Positions 1 through 7,200 of a DNA stretch of 10,596 nucleotides are shown in pieces. Source of the stretch: Dyadobacter fermentans (GTDB lineage Bacteria; Bacteroidota; Bacteroidia; Cytophagales; Spirosomataceae); NCBI RefSeq assembly GCF_019924045.1, contig NZ_JAHXBN010000052.1:1-10596 (forward strand). Reading direction: 5' to 3'. Each line of letters begins with the position of its first letter. Positions within the stretch are counted from its first letter, which is position 1. A model generated the notes under the pieces. That model searched no databases and was not told the origin of the DNA. It saw only the letters and a list, made by a program, of their open reading frames with translations. The position numbers were made by a program, and so were the translations under genes.

Positions 1-198
1 GCACCTGGCCCGATGGACACCCCGTTCTTTTACGGTCAGGAAAGCGACGATGCGGTTGCCTACCATAAATCGGCCGCCGCGCTCGGCGGATTGACCGACA
101 TCAGGGACATTGCTCCTTTGGTGGAGTTTCTGGTATCAGAGGGCTGGTGGATTACCGGTCAGACTATATTCGCTAACGGCGGATACACGACGCGGTAG
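1..198 (+). CDS. SDR-family oxidoreductase, C-terminal fragment
   Basis: This is the last 65 residues of a short-chain dehydrogenase/reductase; the open frame runs off the left edge from base 1, so the Rossmann fold and the catalytic Tyr-x-x-x-Lys lie outside the window. What remains fits the SDR C-terminus: an APGPMDTPFF segment (the post-catalytic PG motif followed by T-P-F), a helix containing DIAPLVEFLVSEGWW, and the typical ending WITGQTIFANGGYTTR, where ITGQ and NGG form the last strand and turn. SDR enzymes use NAD(P)H to reduce or oxidise alcohols and ketones; the substrate cannot be read from this end. The next gene starts 33 bp downstream on the same strand, so co-transcription is possible, but no functional link to the channels is evident. 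Confidence 0.9.
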   Translation, partial: APGPMDTPFFYGQESDDAVAYHKSAAALGGLTDIRDIAPLVEFLVSEGWWITGQTIFANGGYTTR

Positions 199-231
199 AA
201 GTTAGTTTGAGACAGGATTCCGGGATCGTTT

Positions 232-897
232 ATGAACATCGCGAAAAGGCTTGAAAAACGGAAGTATGAACTGCTGTTATTAGTACTGGTGCAGCATTTG
301 TTCGTCGGTATTTTCTTGCCTGATCTCGATTTTTATACCCGAGTGGTCTGGCCGGTGAATATACTGATACTAGGTGTCGGCAGCATTCTTACTTTTGCCG
401 GCAAACACAGCTGGAGACATTGGCTACGTAACTTACATTTCGTAGCCATCCTGTTGCTCCCGATCGGTATCCCGTTCTTCAAGGATGTTCCCTGGTACTT
501 TACCTTGCTCAATATCAATTATGTAGTCTTCTTTTGCTTTCTGTTTGCCGAATTGCTCAGTTTCCTTGTAAAGCCAGGTTATATTAATACCGACATCATT
601 TCCGCCGCGGCTTGCGGCTATTTATTACTTATAGAAATTTCCGTTTTCTTATTGCAGTATTTCCAGTACCAGGACCATCGGGCCTTCAACGGGATCGACA
701 CCTCTTCGCCTGCACACACTTTTATCGATCTTGTGTATTTCTGTTCTATTACCTTTACCAGCATCGGTTTTGGGGACATCACGCCCAACCTGCCTGCCAC
801 CAAGCTGGTTGCCGCATTCATCGGTATTGTAGGGCAGTTTTATACTGTTGTGCTGGTAGGCATTCTGATCAGTAAATTTTCTTCCAACAGCCAATAA
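232..897 (+). CDS. Potassium channel family protein (Ion_trans_2-type pore)
   Basis: A 221-residue integral membrane protein with about six hydrophobic helices (roughly residues 13-29, 37-56, 66-83, 90-113, 122-144 and 190-213). A re-entrant pore loop lies between the last two. The loop carries TSIGFGD at residues 176-182, matching the K+ selectivity filter TTVGYGD with Phe for Tyr (GFG, known in some K+ channels) and Ser for the second Thr. It therefore probably forms a tetrameric K+-conducting channel in the inner membrane. The four N-terminal helices lack an obvious arginine-rich S4, and no cytoplasmic RCK/TrkA domain follows, so gating is unknown. ATG 232 is chosen because it places a short basic stretch (AKRLEKRK) before the first helix. 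The bestrophin gene begins 4 bp after the stop, which implies translational coupling. TTAGTTTG at 202-209 is a 7/8 match to a -7 element but has no -33 partner. Confidence 0.85.
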   Translation: MNIAKRLEKRKYELLLLVLVQHLFVGIFLPDLDFYTRVVWPVNILILGVGSILTFAGKHSWRHWLRNLHFVAILLLPIGIPFFKDVPWYFTLLNINYVVFFCFLFAELLSFLVKPGYINTDIISAAACGYLLLIEISVFLLQYFQYQDHRAFNGIDTSSPAHTFIDLVYFCSITFTSIGFGDITPNLPATKLVAAFIGIVGQFYTVVLVGILISKFSSNSQ

Positions 898-901
898 CCT
901 A

Positions 902-1918
902 ATGAACACATCCAGCCATTACAACCTATATCATTTCATTCCCTGGACACGGACGAAAATCTACAAGATGCTTTTGATAAGCAGCGTTCCGACCACATTG
1001 TTCTATTTTCTGGATTGGAAATGGCTGGCCCTTCCCTGGGTGCCGGTGGCGCTGCTGGGTACAGCCACAGCGTTTATTTCCGGGTTTAGAAATACGCAGA
1101 CCTACAACCGGAGCTGGGAAGCAAGGCAGGTGTATGGAGCAATCATCAATAGTAGCCGTGCGATGGGAATCATGGTGAGGGATTTTCTAAGGACCCCCGA
1201 AAAGGCAAGTGAGGCGGCCCTTCACAGGCAGATTATTTACCGGCATCTGGCTTGGCTTACCGCGCTGCGCTTTCAGTTGCGCGAAACCAAAAGCTGGGAA
1301 AACGTTAAGACCCGCAGCTATAACCGCCAGTATCTGAAGTACTATAAAGTTCCGGAATGGGAAAGCACGCTGGACCAGGAGCTGAAAAGTTTTTTGAACT
1401 ACGAAGAACTGCAGTACATCCTATCCACTAAAAACAAGGCGGCACAACTCATCGCGACGCAGTCTGCACAGCTCAGAACGCTCAATGAGCTGGGTATGAT
1501 CGCTGATTACAGCTACGTGGCACTGGAAAGTCTGCTCAAAGACCTGTACGATCAGCAGGGCAAATGCGAACGCATTAAGAATTCTCCCTATCCACGCCAG
1601 TTTTCCAGCATCAATTTGTACTTCACCAATATGCTTTGCCTGATGCTGCCGTTGGGATTTCTTGGCGAGCTTTCCAAGCTGACCGACAGGCTGGGGGATA
1701 ATATTGTCTGGCTGGCCATACCGCTCAGCGTTTTGCTAGGCTGGGTCTTTTTGATCTTAGAGCAAATCGGTGAGTCTACTGAAAACCCATTTGAAGGTAA
1801 TGCGAACGACATCCCGGTTACTCAGATCAGCCGTAACATAGAGATCGATCTCAGGGAAATGCTGGGCGAGAGAGAGCTGCCCCAGCCATTGGTAGCAGTC
1901 AATAACATTTTGATGTAG
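902..1918 (+). CDS. Bestrophin family ion channel (UPF0187 type)
   Basis: A 338-residue bestrophin homologue, close to the usual bacterial length of about 300 residues. Visible family motifs are GFRNTQTYNRSWEAR (residues 61-75; the family pattern is FR-x-x-x-AY-x-RWWEAR), QGKCERIKNSPYPRQF (219-234, the conserved CERI-x-x-TP-x-P segment after the third helix region) and ENPFEGNANDIPV (294-306, equivalent to the conserved acidic E-x-PF-x-x-D-x-ND-x-P tail). Hydrophobic spans lie near 22-37, 42-60, 238-257 and 268-288. Family members form pentameric channels. Eukaryotic ones carry Cl- and HCO3-, while at least one characterised bacterial homologue is cation-selective, so selectivity is uncertain here. 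The gene follows the K+ channel by 4 bp and precedes an LCIB-type carbonic anhydrase-like gene by 52 bp, which favours a bicarbonate-related role by inference only. Confidence 0.9.
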   Translation: MNTSSHYNLYHFIPWTRTKIYKMLLISSVPTTLFYFLDWKWLALPWVPVALLGTATAFISGFRNTQTYNRSWEARQVYGAIINSSRAMGIMVRDFLRTPEKASEAALHRQIIYRHLAWLTALRFQLRETKSWENVKTRSYNRQYLKYYKVPEWESTLDQELKSFLNYEELQYILSTKNKAAQLIATQSAQLRTLNELGMIADYSYVALESLLKDLYDQQGKCERIKNSPYPRQFSSINLYFTNMLCLMLPLGFLGELSKLTDRLGDNIVWLAIPLSVLLGWVFLILEQIGESTENPFEGNANDIPVTQISRNIEIDLREMLGERELPQPLVAVNNILM

Positions 1919-1970
1919 GCAAACCTATGCCCGGTGGTTCGGGGCTTAAATCATTTAATTCCAAAAGAAC

Positions 1971-2720
1971 ATGAAAAATCAACATCTTGAAGCTGTTCGT
2001 CAGTGGTACCCTAATGCGATGACTTCCATCGACACCATTGATCGCCTGCTGGATGTCATCGAAAAGCATCTTGGCCTAAAACCAGAACAGCTAATGCACG
2101 CTGACAGCATGTGTTGTGACGACGTCAATGCGATTCAGTATCCGCCACGGGCTTATGAGATGATTGGCCCCTTCAAAATGGGAGGGCTCAATGGTTACCC
2201 TTTCGCAGGACTAACGGGTATGAATGCATTTGCCCACCACGTTCCTGAAAATGGCGCGGTGGTTGTATTTTACGCGCCTCATATCGGTATTACAAAAGAA
2301 GGTGTTATCGGTGAAATCAACAGAATCGGTCAGCAGGCGAATTCCGCTTGCTGTGGGGCTGCAAAGGGAGCCTTAAATAAGCTGCTGAGCAACCAGATCA
2401 TCGAGGGTAACATCAGTTCGCTGGATTTTCAGATGAATACCATTGAGCAAATTTTTTTACATAACCAGGCAAGAATCCTGAGCGCGTCCAATCATCTGTT
2501 CGAGGCAACCGAAGTGATGTACGAAGCCATTGATAATCGTATAGAGGTATTGGTCGGACAAACTCAGTACCCTTGTAAGTACGTCATTCTGGTCGGTGCT
2601 GTTTTTATCAACGGGGATCGGGATATGGGATCGTTCTGCCAATATAAGAAGTTCGACTATATTGATCTGGACACCAGCGAGCGGAGAAGCTTAATGAAAG
2701 AATATTTTCTGGAAGCATAA
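1971..2720 (+). CDS. LCIB/LCIC-type beta-carbonic anhydrase-like protein
   Basis: A 249-residue soluble protein that I recognise as the LCIB (limiting-CO2-inducible protein B/C) domain, a beta/theta-carbonic anhydrase-like fold. Supporting blocks are SMCCDDVN at 46-53; GGLNGYPFAGLTGMNAFAHH at 71-90, followed by VPENG; a Y-A-P-H-I-G-I segment at 101-107; and GQQANSACCGAA at 120-131. Candidate zinc ligands are Cys48 or Cys49, His89 or His90, and Cys127 or Cys128, with Asp50 or Asp51 as the nearby acid. The role would be interconversion of CO2 and bicarbonate in the cytoplasm. The Arg two residues after the Asp in the beta-CA C-x-D-x-R dyad is not seen (Val52 or Asn53 there), so activity is not assured. 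There is no signal peptide. ATG 1971 follows the A-rich stretch CCAAAAGAAC, as is common in Bacteroidota. It sits next to a bestrophin, as in the algal CO2-concentrating partnership. Confidence 0.82.
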   Translation: MKNQHLEAVRQWYPNAMTSIDTIDRLLDVIEKHLGLKPEQLMHADSMCCDDVNAIQYPPRAYEMIGPFKMGGLNGYPFAGLTGMNAFAHHVPENGAVVVFYAPHIGITKEGVIGEINRIGQQANSACCGAAKGALNKLLSNQIIEGNISSLDFQMNTIEQIFLHNQARILSASNHLFEATEVMYEAIDNRIEVLVGQTQYPCKYVILVGAVFINGDRDMGSFCQYKKFDYIDLDTSERRSLMKEYFLEA

Positions 2721-2812
2721 GAAGCTAAGGCGAAGATCAGACGAAAAAGAAATTATCAACAACTTTCCGATGCCGCTTAGAGGGCTACATCTAACGGTAT
2801 TGACATACTGTG

Positions 2813-3235
2813 ATGCTATTTATCAACCTTATTTATTTCTGTGCAATAACAACGCTCGCCGGGGCGGGCGATCTGTTCGTTAAGCATGTATCACACGCTG
2901 CATTAAACGAAGTAAGTCCCACAGAAAACGCGGGATATTTTTTTGCTTTACAAAAAGTGCCTTTGCATGCAAGACAATACATATTCACTGCTGATTTGTT
3001 GAAAAGGGCCATTTACATTGATGAAGGCCAAAGGGTGCCGCTGAGCTACACCATGACATTGAAGAATGGAAGAGGTTTTGATATGTATTTCTCCGGGGCC
3101 GATTATAGCGTGATATTGTCAGTTAAGCAGGAAACAGTCATTGATCAACAAACAAGTGAATACCAGGCTAGTTTGATTGTCCGGCACGGACGGCTTAAAC
3201 GTAAATACGCCGTACACGGAATATTAAACAAATGA
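2813..3235 (+). CDS. Hypothetical secreted protein
   Basis: A 140-residue protein I do not recognise. Residues 1-19 (MLFINLIYFCAITTLAGAG) look like a signal peptide with an AGA-type cleavage site near 17-20. Cys10 sits inside the hydrophobic core rather than in a lipobox, so a lipoprotein is unlikely. The mature part is polar and basic, with alternating hydrophobic stretches that suggest beta structure (for example YSVILSVKQ at 98-106 and YQASLIVRHG at 117-126) and a highly basic end (RLKRKYAVHGILNK). An in-frame GTG at 2810 gives one more residue; the ATG at 2813 is preferred. It lies 92 bp after the LCIB-like gene and 88 bp before the Kbp-like gene, all on the same strand. Location is probably periplasmic; function is unknown. 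Confidence 0.65.
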   Translation: MLFINLIYFCAITTLAGAGDLFVKHVSHAALNEVSPTENAGYFFALQKVPLHARQYIFTADLLKRAIYIDEGQRVPLSYTMTLKNGRGFDMYFSGADYSVILSVKQETVIDQQTSEYQASLIVRHGRLKRKYAVHGILNK

Positions 3236-3323
3236 TCTGCTGAGTTGGTAATTACCCTGTACTATTTTATTTCTATCAGAATATACCAGTGTCGATTAAT
3301 ATTCATTTAAACAGTTTTATTTT

Positions 3324-3791
3324 ATGGGTCTATTATCATTTATTAAAGGAGTTGGTGAGAAAATCTTCAAGAAAGACGAAGCTGGCACGGCGCCGCACCC
3401 CGCGGAAGTTGCCGAACCTCTGCGTGCGAGTGCTCTGCTCGCGCACATAAAGTCGCTGGGGCTTCCTTACAACAGCCTCAGTGTGAAAACATCCCAACAT
3501 ACCGTTATCCTGGAAGGGAGTGTAGCCCGGCAGGAGGATGCCGAAAAAATTGCGCTGGCTGTCGGTAATGTGGAAGATGTAGACTTGGTTGACAACCGTA
3601 TCGAGGTGGTTGCGCCCACTCCGGCCGCCCTGTTCCATACCGTTGAAAAAGGCGATACGCTCTCAAAAATCGCGCAGACTTATTATGGTGATATGAACCA
3701 ATATCCGGTCATTTTTGAGGCTAACAAACCTATGCTGAAAAACCCCGACCTGATCTACCCTGGGCAGGTGCTGAGGATCCCCGCATTATAA
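3324..3791 (+). CDS. kbp: BON-LysM protein, Kbp/YgaU-like potassium-binding protein
   Basis: A 155-residue cytoplasmic-type protein with the architecture and length of E. coli Kbp (YgaU, about 149 residues): a short amphipathic N-terminus (MGLLSFIKGVGEKIFKK, similar to the E. coli start), a BON domain at about 33-95 (ILEGSVARQEDAEKIALAVGNVEDVDLVDNRI) and a LysM domain at about 104-153. The LysM part includes HTVEKGDTLSKIA, then FEANKPMLKNPDLIYPGQ and VLRIP, which is nearly identical to E. coli Kbp. No signal peptide is visible despite the LysM domain. E. coli Kbp binds K+ and changes conformation; carrying that role over to this protein is inference. Its presence three genes after a K+ channel makes K+ handling a plausible theme. 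ATG 3324 is supported by the match to the E. coli N-terminus. The neighbouring GlsB-type gene begins about 12 bp downstream. Confidence 0.88.
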   Translation: MGLLSFIKGVGEKIFKKDEAGTAPHPAEVAEPLRASALLAHIKSLGLPYNSLSVKTSQHTVILEGSVARQEDAEKIALAVGNVEDVDLVDNRIEVVAPTPAALFHTVEKGDTLSKIAQTYYGDMNQYPVIFEANKPMLKNPDLIYPGQVLRIPAL

Positions 3792-3802
3792 ACAGGCTGC
3801 GT

Positions 3803-4099
3803 TTGCGTTATAGGTTTTACATAAATCCAATTACTAAGACAAATGTTTTGGTATCGATCCTGATCGGAGGTCTGGCAGGTTGGCTTGCCGACAAAGCATT
3901 CAGCCGTTTTTCGCTATCCTTGTGGGTTCAGATTTTACTGGGTATGCTTGGAGGGGTCGTAGGTGGGTGGTTGTTAGGGAATGACCTTCAGACGGTACTG
4001 GGATTCCCCGCGATTGTTTCCAGGTCCCTGACTGCGTTTATCGGGGCAATTGTTGTTCTGGGTGTAGTTGCATTGATCAAAGGGAATAAACCTACTTAA
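3803..4099 (+). CDS. GlsB/YeaQ/YmgE family stress-response membrane protein
   Basis: A small, very hydrophobic, glycine-rich protein with three helices (about residues 15-29, 40-59 and 74-93), matching the transglycosylase-associated GlsB/YeaQ/YmgE family: ILIGGLAGWLADKAF, then LLGMLGGVVGGWLLG, then a final TAFIGAIVVLGVVALIKG. These inner-membrane proteins are often induced by stress; their biochemical role is unclear. The start is uncertain because no in-frame ATG exists. TTG 3803 gives 98 residues with a basic leader, while TTG 3848 (residue 16) gives MVSILIGGLAGW, closer to the usual family N-terminus. The ATG at 3843 is out of frame. The gene follows the Kbp-like gene by 11 bp, suggesting a bicistronic unit, and is followed by a long hairpin. 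Confidence 0.75.
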   Translation: MRYRFYINPITKTNVLVSILIGGLAGWLADKAFSRFSLSLWVQILLGMLGGVVGGWLLGNDLQTVLGFPAIVSRSLTAFIGAIVVLGVVALIKGNKPT

Positions 4100-4126
4100 A
4101 AGGGCATCCGTAGTAACTTCGGGAAA

Positions 4127-4169
4127 ACATAAACTCACTAAAATGTAAAGCATTTTGGTGAGTTTATGT
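4127..4169. terminator. 19-bp hairpin between convergent genes, probable bidirectional terminator
   Basis: ACATAAACTCACTAAAATG (4127-4145) pairs with CATTTTGGTGAGTTTATGT (4151-4169) over 19 bp, with one T-G wobble and a 5-nt TAAAG loop. It lies 27 bp after the stop of the GlsB-type gene and 80 bp beyond the stop of the minus-strand hybrid sensor, the usual place for a shared terminator. The stem is AT-rich and has no clear U-tract on either side, so it may act as a 3'-end stabilising structure rather than a classical intrinsic terminator. Confidence 0.6.
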
Positions 4170-4248
4170 CCTATGCTGATGCTTGTGTAAAACACCAGGT
4201 CTTAGCAGCGCAATATCACCAGTTTCTGATAGTTAATTCATTTGTAAA

Positions 4249-7200
4249 TCAATTGCTTTCAGAGGAGCTGTCGGCGTGGCCGGGCATTTGATTTTTTATC
4301 TCTTTGGGTTTTTTTCCGTACGCCTTTGCGAATTCTTTGCTGAAATGTCTGCTATCTTCAAACCCGATGATAGTGGCAACTTCACTCACGTTGTATATCC
4401 CCGTCTCCAATAGCTTTTTAGCTTCACCGAGCCGAATTGTTTTCGTGAAATCATTAACCGTCATTCCGGTAAGTGATTTCAGTTTTCTGTAAAGCGCGGA
4501 TACACTCATACCGACCTGAAAAGCCAGCTCATTAACACCAAACTTCGGATCGGAAATATTCTCAATAAGCAGTGCCCTGAGCTTGCCGATAAATGCCTCG
4601 TTCACGTCCCGGGCAACACTGTTTGCAGCCCCGTCCACCAGTACCGACTCCCGGTAGCGCGTTCGCAGCTCGTCCCGTACGCGGATCAGGTTGTTGATTT
4701 TCAGTTCCAGAATCCGCGTGTCGAATGGTTTGGTGAGGTAGTCGTCCGCACGCGATTCGAGTCCTTCGATCACGTGCTGGTTCTGGGTTCGGGCGGTAAG
4801 CAGTACCACTGGAATGTGCGCCGTGGCTACATTATTTTTCAGCCGGCTGCATACTTCAAGCCCGCTCATTTCCGGCATCATCACATCGGACAGCACGATA
4901 TCCGGCAAATGCTCGTTGGCTAGTTCGAGCCCGCGCATGCCATTCTCTGCTTCCAATATATTGAAATCTCCTTCAAAAAGGTCTCGGATAAATACCCGCA
5001 ACTGGTCGTTGTCTTCGATGATCAGGATGGTATTGGCCTGCTTTCCGTCTGCCGCGTGGTTGCTGGCCGGCAAGGCCATCGTCTCGGCCAGCATGTCTTC
5101 CGTATACGACTGAACGTTGGTGGCTATTTGTTCGGGTGCGAAGTGCAGGTTTTTTCGCAACATGAGAATCGTCAACGTGGTGCCGCCGGGCGCCGCCTCG
5201 CCGGGCGCCGCCGCAATCCCATTTAGCGCGTAGCCGTTATGCAGGCGGCTTTCGGCGGTGAGGTAGCCATGGTGCTGCTCGACGATAGCCTTTGAAAGCG
5301 CCAGCCCGATGCCGTAGCCTGGTTTTTCGGAATCCGCCTGGTAGTAGTAGGTGAAAAGTTTCTGAAGATGCTCCTGCGACATACCCTTCCCATTGTCTTC
5401 CACGGTAATTTTTACTTCGTTGGAAGTCTCGGTAATGCGCACCGCCACCCGGCCGGCTTCATGGGTGAATTTATAGGCGTTGCTCAGCAGGTTGTAAAAT
5501 ACCTTCTGCATCTGGGCGATGTCAAACCACAGCAAAACAGGTGTTTCCGGGGCTATCAGTACAGTTTCGATGCCTTTTTCCCTGGCCATATGCTCGAATG
5601 CGGCGATTACATTCTTGATGATCTTCACTACATCATGCTCCTGTACCAGCAAGCGTGTGCCGCCACTCTGGATTTTGCGGAAATCAAGCAGTTCGTTCAC
5701 CAGGAGCATGAGCCTGTCGGAGCTCGTACGTGCGTAACTGAGGTAGTTTTTATTGTTTTTGCCCTCGACGGCCTGCTGGTAGGCTTTTTCCAATGGCCCG
5801 CTGATCAGCGAGAGGTGTGTGCGGATTTCGTGCGAAACGTTGGTGAAAAAATCGAGCTTGACCTGGTTCAGTGCGTTCTCCCTTCTGAATGAGCTCCGGA
5901 TCCAGAGGAAGCGCACAATGGCATATACGACGCCCGCCGCCAGCAGCAGATAAGCCAGGTAAGCCCACCAGGTCCGCCACCATGGCGGTAGTATATTGAT
6001 TTTAATTTGAAGCGGTTCTTTGGTCCAGATACCGTCGCCATTAGCCGCCTTGACCTGGAAGATGTAGCTGCCTGACGGGAGGTTCGTATAGGTTGCCGAT
6101 GGCGTTTCGACATAGTTCCAGCCCCGGTCGATGCCGTCTATTTTGTAGGCATAACGGTTTACGTCCGACCGCACATAATCCAGCAGCACGAAGTCGAGCG
6201 TAAAAATGCTCTGGTCATGCCGGAAGGTGATTTCTTTTAATTTTCCGACGGGTACAGGAAGAATGCCGGTGCTGTCGCGAGCCACTACCGTTTGGTTATA
6301 TAATTTCAATGAACTGAGAACAATAGGGGCGGAGCGGTTGGGAATGGATATCGCGGCCGGATCGAAGCTGAACATGCCCTTGTCGGTCACGAAATAGAGA
6401 TGTCCGTTCCGGTCGGTCGTGCCGGCGCCCTGCATCAGGGTCCCTTTGGCAGGCAGGCCGTCGTGTGCGCTGTACGATTGAAGTGTCTTTTCCCTAGGAT
6501 GGTAGCGGAATAATTTCGTACCTGCATTGATCCAGATATAACCCTTACTGTCGGGAACGACGTCGAGCGCGCCTTCCTGCGGAATGTTGGTACTCAGCTC
6601 AAACCGGTTCTTTCCGGGATTGTAGCTTAGCATTTGCGTCTCACAGGCGGCCCAGATTGTTCCCCACTTGTCTTCGTTCACACGCCATGAGATGACGAAC
6701 TCCGAATTCGAATGGATTTTTTCAATCACAGGTCTGGGGGCTTTGGCTGCCTCAGGTTTAATCCGGTATAGTCCAGCTTCTCCGCCGATCCAGATATTCC
6801 TGTGTGAGTCTTCCAAAATAGAGGTCGCGTAGTTAACCGCCGGGGCCTTGGAGAAGGTGCCGTTTTTTTTATCGAGCAGGAGCAGACCATAAGTTCCTCC
6901 TACCCAGAAATGCCCGTAACTATCCTCGGTGATCACGAAAGTACGTTTTTTTCGGAGTTTGGGCCCTCCCGGGACCGATAGGGGGTAATGACGGTAGGTG
7001 CCCCGTCGGATATCTAAACTGGTCAGCACGGCCTTGCCCCCAGCCCAGAGTACTTCGTTTTGGTCAATATAAAATGCATAATAATCTGCTTTGGCGTCTA
7101 GTTTTAGGGGAAACATCTCGGATTTTTTACCTGCGGTGTCGAAGAGCAGCAGTTTTTGCAGATCGTCCGAAACGCTCCACATACGATTCGTTTTACTCTT

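Noticed and set aside
3239..3323. Promoter for the Kbp-like gene from TTG (3245-3247) and TATTTTAT (3263-3270)
   Set aside because: The spacing of 15 nt is too short and the -7 box matches poorly in this AT-rich stretch.
5368..5892. 174-codon open frame on the plus strand opposite the HTCS gene
   Set aside because: It lies fully antisense to the conserved HisKA/HATPase coding region, shows no family resemblance, and is explained by the codon pattern of the real gene.
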